NCBI RefSeq assembly: GCF_001436045.1
Contig: NZ_AZER01000009.1
Coordinates: 1 to 33,372, forward strand
DNA: 33,372 nt
Source: Limosilactobacillus frumenti DSM 13145
Lineage (GTDB): Bacteria > Bacillota > Bacilli > Lactobacillales > Lactobacillaceae
Direction: 5' to 3'
A program made the position numbers and the translations under genes. Of this stretch, positions 14,902 through 22,828 are shown one piece after another. Each line of letters opens with the position of its first letter. The stretch's first letter is position 1. The notes beneath the pieces are model-generated. The model was not told where the DNA came from. It saw only the letters and a list, made by a program, of their open reading frames with translations, and did no database searches.

Positions 14902-17157
14902 ATGCATTTTACTTTATCGACGGCAGCTAATTCCGGTCAGGCTAGCAATACGATCTATCCTCATCAACAAGCTATCACTAATGCACAGGAATTAGAACAG
15001 GCTGTCCACTATGACCATGTCTGTGGTCAATTTAAAAATAACCAACGCACCATTGCCAACTTCATCAAAGCTGACTGCCTAATCATGGACTGCGATAATG
15101 ATCATTCTGACGATCCGACTACTTGGATCAAACCCGCAAACATTGCTAACTATTTCGATGATGTTTCCTACGCCATTACCTTGTCACGCAACAACATGAA
15201 AGCCAAGCACCATAAAGCACCCCGACCTAAGTTTCATGTCTACTTTCCGATTACTGAGATTACGGATGCTAAAACCTATACTGAACTAAAGCACGAAATT
15301 CAAGAATACTTTCCCTACTTTGATGACAATGCGCTTGATGCGGCCCGTTTTGTCTTTGGTGTGCCTAGTACTAAAGCCATCTGGCATGAAGGATCACAAA
15401 CCGTAGACAAATTTACGATGGTTCAACGTTACTTTGCTCAGCAAAACATCGGATCAATCCATGAAGGCAAACGTAATGCTACCCTTTCGCATTTTGCCGG
15501 TCGCATCATTATGCGTCTTGGCAATACTGCTGAAGCTCGTCAGGCATTTCAGGAAGAAGCTGCTAAATGTGATCCACCACTAAGCAAGCAGGAATTAAAA
15601 AACATCTGGCATAGTGCCACCAAATTTGGTCAACGCATGGCTAATCAAAAAGATTATATTCCGCCCGAAAAATACAATCAGCCCAATGATGACTTACAGC
15701 CAGCTGACTACTCGGACACTGGGGAATCTTATGTCTTTGTAAACAACTGTAAAGAGCGGGTCTGCTACACCAATCAATCAGGTTTTATGTGGTTCGACGG
15801 TAAGGTCTGGCAAGAATCGGAACCCTTAGCTCTCGGCGAAGTCCAACGTTTTACCGATAAACAATTAGCCGATGCCCAACTTCGAGTCACTCAAAGTTAC
15901 CAAGCAATTCAGAACAATGGGGTCGCCAAGGCGCTTCAAACTATGGGTAAAACTAAAGCTAGTCGGACTTTTAACGATGAACAACAGGCAGCGTTCAAGA
16001 ATTACGAAAATGCTAAAGCTTACGAAGCATTCATTCTCAAAGAGCGCAGCACCCGAGGTATTAGCGGAATCTTAACTAACTCCCGACCAAAGCTCGTCAA
16101 AGAAATTAATGAGTTTGATGCTGATCCGTTTCTCCTCAATACCCCGTCTGGTCCTTTCAATTTAAGGAAAGGGATGCACGGTCAGCAGGACATTCAGGCT
16201 GATGAATTAATCACCAAATCCACATCCTGTGTTCCTGGTAATCAAGGAGCTTCACTCTGGCAAGAAGCACTCACTACTTTCTTCTGTGGTGACCAAGCGT
16301 TGATTAATTACGTCCAAGAAATTGTGGGACTGGTGGCGATCGGTCAGGTGTACCTGGAAGCTCTGATTATTGCTTACGGCAGCGGGAGGAATGGTAAGTC
16401 AACCTTCTGGAACACCATCGCTAATGTACTCGGCACTTATACCGGTCACCTCTCAGCTGATGCCTTGACCACTGGTGTCCGGCGAAACGTCAAACCAGAG
16501 ATGGCCGAAGTCAAAGGCAAGCGGCTAATCATCTCCGCTGAACTAGAAGAAGGTAAGCGACTGAACACTTCCATCGTCAAGCAACTCTGTTCAACTGATG
16601 AAATCTATGCCGAAAAGAAATACATGAAACCTTTCTCTTTTACGCCCAGCCACACCATCGTGTTATACACCAATTACCTGCCCCACGTAGGTGGTAATGA
16701 TGAAGGAATCTGGCGACGGTTAATTGTGATCCCCTTTAAAGCTACGATCGCTAAACGCAATGATATTAAGAATTACGCCCAGTACCTAACCGAAAAAGCT
16801 GGGCCGGCAGTCTTGCAGTGGATCATTGAAGGCGCACAGCGAACCATTCAGCAAAATTACCAATTAACCACCCCCGTTGCCGTAACCAAAGCGGTACGAG
16901 CCTACCACGCTGATAACGATTGGCTAGGACATTTTCTTAATGAGAATTGTGAACTTAACCCCAGTTATGAACAAAAGTCAGGCGATCTTTATCAAAAGTA
17001 TCGCGAATATTGCCAAGGCATCGGTGAATATATCCGCAGCACAACTGACTTTTACACGGCCCTCAAAAATGCTGGCTTTCAACATCAACACAAACAAAAC
17101 GGTCGTTTCATCAAGGGACTGCGATTAAAAGTTGAGGCTGATGAATTCCTCAGTTGA
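14902..17157 (+). CDS. Primase-helicase (primase N-terminus, D5/P4-type SF3 helicase C-terminus)
   Basis: A 751-residue fused replication-initiation protein. The N-terminal part (about 50-160) resembles an archaeo-eukaryotic-type primase: LIMDCDNDH with paired aspartates, then RPKFHVYFPI and DAARFVFGVPS. A PriCT-like linker follows (GKRNATLSHFAGRI to SKQELKNIWHSA). The C-terminal superfamily 3 helicase has Walker A GSGRNGKST (about 493-501), Walker B LIISAELEEG, the sensor LYTNYLP and the arginine-finger region GIWRRLIVIPF. SF3 proteins of phage P4 and SaPI type bind iterons at their own origin. The clustered repeats immediately downstream (17156-17321) fit that role. ATG follows GGAGG at good spacing. 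The gene is intact. Confidence 0.92.
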   Translation: MHFTLSTAANSGQASNTIYPHQQAITNAQELEQAVHYDHVCGQFKNNQRTIANFIKADCLIMDCDNDHSDDPTTWIKPANIANYFDDVSYAITLSRNNMKAKHHKAPRPKFHVYFPITEITDAKTYTELKHEIQEYFPYFDDNALDAARFVFGVPSTKAIWHEGSQTVDKFTMVQRYFAQQNIGSIHEGKRNATLSHFAGRIIMRLGNTAEARQAFQEEAAKCDPPLSKQELKNIWHSATKFGQRMANQKDYIPPEKYNQPNDDLQPADYSDTGESYVFVNNCKERVCYTNQSGFMWFDGKVWQESEPLALGEVQRFTDKQLADAQLRVTQSYQAIQNNGVAKALQTMGKTKASRTFNDEQQAAFKNYENAKAYEAFILKERSTRGISGILTNSRPKLVKEINEFDADPFLLNTPSGPFNLRKGMHGQQDIQADELITKSTSCVPGNQGASLWQEALTTFFCGDQALINYVQEIVGLVAIGQVYLEALIIAYGSGRNGKSTFWNTIANVLGTYTGHLSADALTTGVRRNVKPEMAEVKGKRLIISAELEEGKRLNTSIVKQLCSTDEIYAEKKYMKPFSFTPSHTIVLYTNYLPHVGGNDEGIWRRLIVIPFKATIAKRNDIKNYAQYLTEKAGPAVLQWIIEGAQRTIQQNYQLTTPVAVTKAVRAYHADNDWLGHFLNENCELNPSYEQKSGDLYQKYREYCQGIGEYIRSTTDFYTALKNAGFQHQHKQNGRFIKGLRLKVEADEFLS

Positions 17158-17321
17158 CTGTCATCGACTGTCACACTTTAAAACTCTAAAAGCTTGATAC
17201 ATCAGTGTTTACCAACCCTAATGACAGTCGTGACACTCTTTTACATTACTTGTATATAGGAATAAAAATAGAAAAAAAGAGTATAGAGAAGAGTAGTAAA
17301 ACAACTGTCACGACCGTCATT
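17156..17321. other. Candidate replication origin with iteron-like repeats
   Basis: GACTGTCA occurs at 17156-17163 and 17166-17173, as its reverse complement TGACAGTC at 17222-17229, and with one mismatch (GACCGTCA) at 17312-17319. The two inner copies belong to long inverted arms: AATGACAGTCGTGACA (17220-17235) and TGTCACGACCGTCATT (17306-17321), which match at 15 of 16 positions. The 70 bp between the arms are very AT-rich, rich in A on one strand, and hold no gene. Repeats flanking an AT-rich stretch directly after an SF3 primase-helicase gene are the expected layout of an origin. An operator for the downstream genes is the alternative. Confidence 0.6.
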
Positions 17322-17369
17322 AACCCTGACGAATCACCTATATATCAACGTTTAGGAAGGATTTTACAA

Positions 17370-17651
17370 ATGTTAGAAAAACAAATCGAAACTGCTTTTG
17401 TCAAAGCTACTCACCAACGCGGAGGTCTTTGCCCAAAGTTCATCTCGCCATCTATGGCCGGAGTACCTGATCGATTGGTCCTCCTGCCTGATGGTCACAT
17501 GGGCTTTGTGGAGATGAAGGCTCCTGGTAAACATCCCCGCCCGTTACAAGTGCAAAGACTCAACCAGTTAAAACAACTTGGTTTCCAAGTCTTTGTTTGC
17601 GATCAGCTTGATCAGATTGGAGGAATGCTTGATGCAATACAAACCGCATGA
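17370..17651 (+). CDS. VRR-NUC domain nuclease
   Basis: A 93-residue stand-alone VRR-NUC protein of the PD-(D/E)XK superfamily, typical of phage replication modules, where it precedes an SNF2-type helicase. The catalytic signature is GVPDRLVLLPDG followed by FVEMKAPG (the ExK pair), then QVQRLNQLKQLGFQVFVCD, the usual end of the domain. I start it at the ATG at 17370 after AGGAAGG. A longer frame from 17205 would read through the candidate origin in a lysine/serine-rich, non-family stretch. It overlaps the helicase gene by 20 bp. A Holliday-junction or flap nuclease role is inferred from the family. Confidence 0.88.
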   Translation: MLEKQIETAFVKATHQRGGLCPKFISPSMAGVPDRLVLLPDGHMGFVEMKAPGKHPRPLQVQRLNQLKQLGFQVFVCDQLDQIGGMLDAIQTA

Positions 17652-18987
17652 ATATCAACAATATGCAACTCGGTTTATTTTGGACCATCCCGTAGCAGCC
17701 ATCTTGCTTGATATGGGACTTGGCAAGAGTGTCATTACCCTAACTGCTATTAAGCAGCTTATTCAGCAAGGTAAAGTTCAACGAGTATTAGTTGTCGCAC
17801 CACTGCGCGTGGCAAAACAAACTTGGCCAGAAGAAATTAAAAAATGGGACCACTTAAAAGGCCTCACCTACTCGGTCGTCACTGGTTCTAGGCTACAACG
17901 CATTAAAGCATTACAACAAGATGTCGACATTTATATCATCAATCGGGAAAACTTGAAATGGCTAATTGAATCCTCTGGTAATTCCTTTGACTACGACATG
18001 TTGGTGATCGATGAACTCTCTAGTTTTAAGTCTTACCGCTCACAACGCTTCAAAGCCCTCAAACGAGTACGACCTCTGATTAAACGCGTGGTTGGCTTAA
18101 CAGGTACACCGTCGTCTAATGGCTTGATGGATCTGTGGGCGGAATTCCGCGTGCTGGACATGGGCCAACGACTTGGCCGCTTTATCTCATCTTACCGGAT
18201 GAACTACTTTGACCCCGACAAGCGAAACATGTATCAAGTGTTTACCTACAAACCCAAGCCTGGCGCTGAGCAAAGTATCTACCGTGCCATTGATGACATC
18301 ACCATTTCTATGAAGTCTAAGGACTACTTGAATCTGCCACCATTAACTATGAACACCGTTCCGGTAAAAATGAGTAATAGTGAGCAGGCAATCTATGATG
18401 AGCTTAATGCCCAGCTAGTAGTTTCAACCCAGGGTAAACAAATCGATGCCCTCAACGCAGCCAGTCTATCGAATAAACTTTGCCAGATGGCAAATGGTTG
18501 TGTCTACGACGACCAGCAGCAGATTGTTCAAATTCACCAGCGAAAACTTGATGCCCTTGAAGATTTGGTTGAAGCTGCTAATGGTAAACCTGTCTTGGTA
18601 GCTTACTGGTTCAAACATGATCTAATCCAGATTAAAAGTCGTTTCAAGGTTCGTGAGATCAAAACCCCCCGTGACATTCAGGACTGGAATGCCGGTAAGA
18701 TTCCTTTAGCTTTGATCCACCCCGCTTCTGCTGGTCATGGTCTTAACCTGCAGGCTGGTGGTGCTACCTTAATCTGGTATGGATTAACTTGGAGTCTGGA
18801 ACTCTACCAGCAAACTAACGCTCGGCTCTGGCGGCAAGGGCAACGTCAACCAGTAGTTATCCACCACATCATCACTGAAGGCACCATTGACGAAAACATT
18901 CTGGTGGCCCTGAAACGCAAAGACAAAACCCAGTTAGCTTTGATTAACGCAGTGAAAGCCAACCTGAAAGGAAGTGTTATGGCATGA
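17632..18987 (+). CDS. SNF2-family DEAD-like helicase
   Basis: A 451-residue superfamily 2 ATPase of the SNF2 group found in phages. It has Walker A LLDMGLGKSVITL, motif Ia VLVVAPLRVAKQTWPEEI, Walker B VIDELSSFK (DEL in place of DEAH), motif III LTGTPSSNGL and motif VI QTNARLWRQGQRQPV. It ends with the HHIITEGTIDENIL segment usual for this family. I start it at the ATG at 17632 with GGAGG eight bases upstream; the longer frame from 17578 lies within the VRR-NUC gene. Together with VRR-NUC it forms a constant phage pair thought to act in replication-linked recombination or fork processing. Confidence 0.9.
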   Translation: MQYKPHEYQQYATRFILDHPVAAILLDMGLGKSVITLTAIKQLIQQGKVQRVLVVAPLRVAKQTWPEEIKKWDHLKGLTYSVVTGSRLQRIKALQQDVDIYIINRENLKWLIESSGNSFDYDMLVIDELSSFKSYRSQRFKALKRVRPLIKRVVGLTGTPSSNGLMDLWAEFRVLDMGQRLGRFISSYRMNYFDPDKRNMYQVFTYKPKPGAEQSIYRAIDDITISMKSKDYLNLPPLTMNTVPVKMSNSEQAIYDELNAQLVVSTQGKQIDALNAASLSNKLCQMANGCVYDDQQQIVQIHQRKLDALEDLVEAANGKPVLVAYWFKHDLIQIKSRFKVREIKTPRDIQDWNAGKIPLALIHPASAGHGLNLQAGGATLIWYGLTWSLELYQQTNARLWRQGQRQPVVIHHIITEGTIDENILVALKRKDKTQLALINAVKANLKGSVMA

Positions 18988-19451
18988 GTATCATGTGGAA
19001 CTACTTAGACAAACGGCGAGCAACCGTTGCAGCCTTGAAAGATTACGATAGCATGAAGTTTATCATTGATTCTTACCACGACGACCTAAAGTTAGCCAAG
19101 CAACAAATGATTGGTGTTAACTCTCCCCGTTACAATTTTGCACCTGGTGCCACAGGTAAGGATAATCCAACTGAACACCGTTTGATTCATGGCATCGATC
19201 AAACTACTAAGTTGAACGAGCGATACCAGCAAGCCCAGCTTTACTTCAAATGGTTTGAACCAGCCTGGCAAGAACTATCTGACGACGAGCGGTTTGTTTT
19301 AGACGTTTGCTACCGCACTCCAAATCAATCAATGAACGAAGGACTGACCTTGTTGATGGACAAATACTTCATTGCTAAGACCACTGCCTACAATAGAAAG
19401 AACAAGGCACTCGACCACCTCACTCTCCTCCTCTACGGAGCACATCACTAG
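18984..19451 (+). CDS. ArpU/DUF1492-like late transcription regulator
   Basis: A 155-residue protein resembling phage ArpU/RinA/DUF1492 regulators of late genes. The N-terminal half is helical and charged. The C-terminal half shows the sigma region 4-like pattern: LSDDERFVLDVCY, a tolerant helix, then YFIAKTTAYNRKNKALDHLT ending LLLYG. Proteins of this group activate the late promoter ahead of HNH and terS. Here that position (19475-19502) holds two palindromes and a -10 box without a good -35. It overlaps the helicase stop by 4 bp (ATGA), so it ends the early operon. Confidence 0.75.
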   Translation: MSIMWNYLDKRRATVAALKDYDSMKFIIDSYHDDLKLAKQQMIGVNSPRYNFAPGATGKDNPTEHRLIHGIDQTTKLNERYQQAQLYFKWFEPAWQELSDDERFVLDVCYRTPNQSMNEGLTLLMDKYFIAKTTAYNRKNKALDHLTLLLYGAHH

Positions 19452-19474
19452 AAAGGTAAAACGAAGAACAAATA

Positions 19475-19502
19475 AGATACTTATCTATGTTACTATGATA
19501 GT
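19475..19502 (+). promoter_or_regulatory. Candidate late promoter with activator palindromes
   Basis: AGATACTTATCT (19475-19486) is a perfect 12-bp palindrome, and ACTATGATAGT (19492-19502) is an 11-bp palindrome around a central G. The latter contains TATGAT (19494-19499), a one-mismatch -10 box. The hexamer 17 bp upstream, AATAAG, is no -35 box, as expected for an activator-dependent promoter. It lies just after the ArpU-like gene and before HNH and terS. Confidence 0.5.
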
Positions 19503-19513
19503 GTAGAAAATTG

Positions 19514-19578
19514 GGATAAGGCATTTACTTTATACCATTGTAGCCTGGCGGGTTATCCTGCTGGGCTTTTCTTATGCC
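19514..19578 (+). promoter_or_regulatory. Structured leader of the late operon
   Basis: GCCTGGC (19543-19549) and GCTGGGC (19560-19566) form a hairpin with two wobble pairs followed by TTTTCTT, so it is terminator-like. TTATCC in its loop (19553-19558) is complementary to GGATAA at 19514-19519. GGCAT (19520-19524) matches ATGCC (19574-19578). The stems are short, so chance cannot be excluded. An attenuator before the late genes is a reasonable reading. Confidence 0.35.
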
Positions 19579-19597
19579 GTCAGGAAGGAGGAATCCC

Positions 19598-19975
19598 ATG
19601 CCTTACTCACCCAAGAAGCCTTGCCGTTATCCTGGCTGCTCACGACTAACCCACAACACCTATTGTGACGTCCATACCAAGCAAGTTAGTTCTCATTACA
19701 ATCGTTACCAACGCCCAAAGAACAGTCGGCCACGTTATCATCGTGGTTGGCCGAAGATCAGGCAGTGCTACCTGCTTCACCATCCCTTCTGTGAGATGTG
19801 CCTAAGCCAAGGAAGGTACACTCAGGCAACCGAGGTCCACCACGTCTTGCCACTAGAACACGGCGGCACTAATGAATTCAAGAATCTTATGGCGCTTTGC
19901 AAACCATGTCACTCCAGAATCACTGCCCAGATGGACGACCGCTGGCATAAAAAGCCACGCCAATACCATTACTAA
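19598..19975 (+). CDS. HNH endonuclease of the DNA packaging module
   Basis: A 125-residue zinc-containing HNH nuclease. It has an N-terminal CRYPGCSRLTHNTYCDVH cysteine cluster, then FCEMCLSQGR, the catalytic EVHHVLPLEHGG and LMALCKPCHSRIT. In HK97-type cos phages an HNH protein is encoded next to terS and is needed with terminase for cutting the cos site. The GC-rich stretch right after this gene fits that. The start is the ATG at 19598 after AGGAAGGAGG; a longer frame from 19574 reads through that site. Zinc ligands and catalytic histidines are present. Confidence 0.9.
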   Translation: MPYSPKKPCRYPGCSRLTHNTYCDVHTKQVSSHYNRYQRPKNSRPRYHRGWPKIRQCYLLHHPFCEMCLSQGRYTQATEVHHVLPLEHGGTNEFKNLMALCKPCHSRITAQMDDRWHKKPRQYHY

Positions 19976-20094
19976 ACCACGGAGGGGGCCATCGAATCCT
20001 TTAAAAATTTTCGTGCGGGAGCGGGCCTGGGCCTTCGTGTGCAAAAAATCGAAATCAAACAGGGTATTAACCCCTGCCGGAAGGAGGGAGAGAT
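19976..20094 (+). other. Candidate cos / packaging start region
   Basis: A short, unusually GC-rich intergenic stretch between HNH and terS. GGAGGGGGCC (19981-19990) is followed by an A/T tract and then GTGCGGGAGCGGGCCTGGGC (20014-20033). CTTCGTGTGCAAAAAATCG follows (20034-20052). This order and composition is what I know from HNH-terS cos phages of Firmicutes. The exact cut site cannot be read. The terS ribosome binding site (AGGAGGG) ends the region. Confidence 0.5.
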
Positions 20095-20637
20095 TTGGCT
20101 AAAGATGGTACGAATCGTGGTGGATCCCGAATCGGTGCTGGACGTAAACCTAAATCACTTCACGACAAAATTCAAGCCGGTCAAGATGCTCAGGTGATTG
20201 ACCTACCAACACCAACCAATTTGGAAGGCCATGTGATGCCGCCAATCAAGAAGTACCTCAAGGCCAAACAGAAGAATGGTTTAGAATTCGACGCCGCTGA
20301 TATTTTCAAAGAAACCTGGGAATGGCTGGTCGAGCGTGGTTGTGAAAAGCTAGTTAATACTCAGCTGATTGAACAATATGCGGTAAGTGTAAGCCGTTGG
20401 ATTCAGTGTGAAGAATGTATCTCAAAATTTGGTTTTCTTGCCCGCCACCCAACAACTGGGAACGCAATTGCTTCCCCTTACGTATCAATGAGCCGCGACT
20501 ACATGAAACAATCCAGCCAATTATGGTTTCAAATTTTTCAGGTTGTTAAAGAAAACAACGCTACAACTTACCAAGGATCTACACCACAGGACGATGTGAT
20601 GGAACGCTTGCTCCGTTCACGGAAAGGAATGAACTAA
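20095..20637 (+). CDS. terS: Terminase small subunit, P27 family
   Basis: A 180-residue P27-type terminase small subunit, which binds the packaging start site and recruits the large subunit. It opens with the usual glycine/arginine-rich GGSRIGAGRKPKS. Then comes HVMPPIKKYLKAKQKNGLEF with DIFKETWEWL, and the helical core LIEQYAVSVSRWIQCEE and YVSMSRDYMKQSSQLWFQIF. The start is TTG at 20095, seven bases after AGGAGGG; no alternative ATG fits the conserved N-terminus. It overlaps the methylase gene by one base (TAATG). It is separated from terL by three inserted genes, an arrangement known from clostridial-type phages. Confidence 0.9.
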   Translation: MAKDGTNRGGSRIGAGRKPKSLHDKIQAGQDAQVIDLPTPTNLEGHVMPPIKKYLKAKQKNGLEFDAADIFKETWEWLVERGCEKLVNTQLIEQYAVSVSRWIQCEECISKFGFLARHPTTGNAIASPYVSMSRDYMKQSSQLWFQIFQVVKENNATTYQGSTPQDDVMERLLRSRKGMN

Positions 20638-21863
20638 TGAAATTTGTTAAGAAGCAAATAACGGACCTCATCCCCGCGGATTACAATCCACGAAAAGACT
20701 TAAAGCCAGGTGATCCTGACTACGAAAAGCTAAAACACTCAATGAAAGAATTCGGCTACGTTGATCCAATCATCTGGAACCAACAAACTGGTCGCGTAGT
20801 CGGCGGACACCAGCGGTTAAAGATTCTCCAGAATGAAGGGATCAAAGAAGCCGAGTGTGTAGTTGTCAACTTAGACGAAGAAAAAGAAAAAGCGCTGAAC
20901 ATTGCTCTCAACAAGATCAGCGGTGATTGGGATAAGGACAAGTTAGCTTTGTTGATGACTGACTTACAAGCCAGTGACCTGGATATTTCATTAACTGGTT
21001 TTGATGAGGATGAAATATCTGACTTGCTTGCTACCGAAGGTGATACTCATGACGATAATTTCGATGTAGATAGCGAGTTGAATAAACCGACTTTTTCTAA
21101 AGCTGGCGACCTCTGGCATTTAGGACGGCACACCCTATTTTGTGGTGATGCTACAAAAGGTGAAGGTTACCAAAAGTTACTTGGTGATCATAAAGTTAAC
21201 CTTGTTCTTACCGATCCACCATACAATGTCGATTACCAAAGCAAAGCCGGCAAGATTAAGAACGACCATCAGGATGATGATAAGTTCTATCAATTTTTAC
21301 TAGCCGCTTTCCAAAACATGAATAAGGTAATGGCCAATGATGCCAGTATCTATGTTTTCCATGCTGATACTGAAGGGTTAAACTTTCGGCGAGCATTTCG
21401 AGATGCTGATTTCTATTTATCCGGTTGCTGTATCTGGAAAAAACAATCCCTTGTCTTAGGACGTTCACCCTATCAATGGCAACACGAACCAGTTCTTTAT
21501 GGTTGGAAACAAGATGGTAAGCACGAGTGGTATACCGGGCGCAAAGAATCAACCATCTGGGAATTTGACCGTCCGAAGCAAAGTAAGGAACACCCAACAA
21601 TGAAGCCTGTTCCATTGCTTGCCTATCCAATCATGAATTCGACAATGTCTAACTGTACGGTTCTGGATCCCTTTGGTGGTTCTGGATCTACCCTCATTGC
21701 CTGTGAACAGACTAACCGAATTTGTTACATGATGGAACTCGATCCTAAGTACTGCGATGTCATCGTTAATCGCTATATCGAACAAGTGGGTTCAGATCAA
21801 GAAGTCAGTGTGGAAAGAGATGGTCACATAATTCCGTACAATAAGCTAAAAAAACCGGCCTAA
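20637..21863 (+). CDS. DNA methyltransferase with ParB-like N-terminal domain
   Basis: A 408-residue fusion. Residues 1-130 form a ParB/Srx-like domain (LIPADYNPRKDLKPGD and VVGGHQRLKIL). The rest is a beta-class amino methyltransferase, with catalytic TDPPYNVDY before the AdoMet motif DPFGGSGSTLIACE. A typical closing block, HPTMKPVPLLAYPI, lies between them. It probably methylates adenine or cytosine amino groups in the element's own DNA, which would protect it from host restriction just before packaging. It is translationally coupled to terS. There is no matching restriction gene beside it, so it is a solitary phage-type methylase. Confidence 0.9.
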   Translation: MKFVKKQITDLIPADYNPRKDLKPGDPDYEKLKHSMKEFGYVDPIIWNQQTGRVVGGHQRLKILQNEGIKEAECVVVNLDEEKEKALNIALNKISGDWDKDKLALLMTDLQASDLDISLTGFDEDEISDLLATEGDTHDDNFDVDSELNKPTFSKAGDLWHLGRHTLFCGDATKGEGYQKLLGDHKVNLVLTDPPYNVDYQSKAGKIKNDHQDDDKFYQFLLAAFQNMNKVMANDASIYVFHADTEGLNFRRAFRDADFYLSGCCIWKKQSLVLGRSPYQWQHEPVLYGWKQDGKHEWYTGRKESTIWEFDRPKQSKEHPTMKPVPLLAYPIMNSTMSNCTVLDPFGGSGSTLIACEQTNRICYMMELDPKYCDVIVNRYIEQVGSDQEVSVERDGHIIPYNKLKKPA

Positions 21864-21935
21864 TTCCTCGAAAGTCCTTGCTATCTGTATCTTCTAGAGT
21901 GATGTATACAGTAATCAAACAAGGAGGTACAGAAG

Positions 21936-22556
21936 ATGGAAATTAATTTTAATGTTCATGGTAAACAGCGCAAAAAGCTAGTCGAACAGATTGCTGAATA
22001 CACTCAGCAAAGGGCAGAGTATCAGTACACACCAACTTATGCATACCAGATTGGTAAATACACCGTCAGCAAGGATGGCAATCTTTTATCCCCAGATGAG
22101 ATTCCTGCTGAATTAGTAACATATCTTAAGCAACAGGGATTCACATCCAGCGAGACGGTCAAGTTGAACATAACATATCGCCGCAATGAGCTTACTGACC
22201 AAGATCTAGATAACCTACGCCATTTAATCTGGGCAAAAGGACAATTAATCAAAGACGCTTGCCAACTGAATTCCTTGTCTCTCACAATTGATGACCAACG
22301 TGTATCCTTCGATTGGTTCACCGAAGTTAACACTGATGACGCTCCAGCTTATCAACAATTGATCGATAAATTAGTGCAATACGCAAAGAGTCACCAGCGA
22401 ATTATGTCAACGCCACGTGATGAGAGTAATGAAAAATATGCTTTCCGCTGCTTTTTACTGCGTTTGGGTTTTATTGGTCCCCAATACAAGACCCAACGGA
22501 AAGTGCTACTCAAAAATTTAACCGGATCGGCTGCTTTTAAGAACCAGGAGGCTTAG
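21936..22556 (+). CDS. Conserved phage protein, often labelled virulence-related
   Basis: A 206-residue protein whose N-terminus ([20 protein letters not shown], then [18 protein letters not shown]) matches a family common in Clostridia and Bacilli prophages next to packaging-linked methylases. It is often annotated as a virulence-related protein without evidence for virulence. The second half has [13 protein letters not shown] and a C-terminal helical region ([19 protein letters not shown]). The function is unknown. AAGGAGG precedes the ATG. Upstream, CTGTAT and ATACAG (about 21880-21912) can form a hairpin, and CCTTG could pair with part of the ribosome binding site. Confidence 0.7.
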   Translation: MEINFNVHGKQRKKLVEQIAEYTQQRAEYQYTPTYAYQIGKYTVSKDGNLLSPDEIPAELVTYLKQQGFTSSETVKLNITYRRNELTDQDLDNLRHLIWAKGQLIKDACQLNSLSLTIDDQRVSFDWFTEVNTDDAPAYQQLIDKLVQYAKSHQRIMSTPRDESNEKYAFRCFLLRLGFIGPQYKTQRKVLLKNLTGSAAFKNQEA

Positions 22557-22558
22557 TC

Positions 22559-22765
22559 ATGAACAAAATCAAAGATGAATTAGCCAAACGTGATCGTATT
22601 CGCCAACAGGTATTACAAATTCGCAATACCGGTGAAGTAAATATGTTTGATGTTGAAAACGTAAAGCGGCTCGCTTATTACTATAATTGCCACGATCTGA
22701 TCGACTATTTGACCACTGACCGCGCCGGATACATCAACCTGATCTTAACCGGTAAATTTAATTAG
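22559..22765 (+). CDS. DUF5049-like small phage protein
   Basis: A 68-residue protein with the DUF5049 pattern: VLQIRNTGEVNMFDVENVKR, LAYYYNCHDLIDYL and ILTGKF at the end. The family occurs in the same place, between methylase and terL, in many Gram-positive prophages; its role is not known. It begins two bases after the previous stop, with AGGAGG overlapping that gene's end. A strong terminator-like hairpin follows it. Confidence 0.8.
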   Translation: MNKIKDELAKRDRIRQQVLQIRNTGEVNMFDVENVKRLAYYYNCHDLIDYLTTDRAGYINLILTGKFN

Positions 22766-22771
22766 CTACCA

Positions 22772-22800
22772 AGCATTGAGTTCACTCTCAGTGCTTTTTT
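22772..22800 (+). terminator. Terminator-like hairpin before terL
   Basis: AGCATTGAG (22772-22780) pairs with CTCAGTGCT (22787-22795) with one G-T pair and a six-base loop, followed by TTTTT. It separates the terS-methylase group from the terL-capsid group. Confidence 0.7.
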
Positions 22801-22828
22801 AGTATCAATGAAAGGATGTGATGCCCTC

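Noticed and set aside
17205-17369. N-terminal extension of the VRR-NUC protein
   Set aside because: It runs through the repeat cluster and AT-rich stretch, has no family similarity, and the internal ATG has a good AGGAAGG site.
21256-21785. Minus-strand frames inside the packaging methylase
   Set aside because: They are shadows of a strongly supported plus-strand gene, with no family resemblance or ribosome binding sites.
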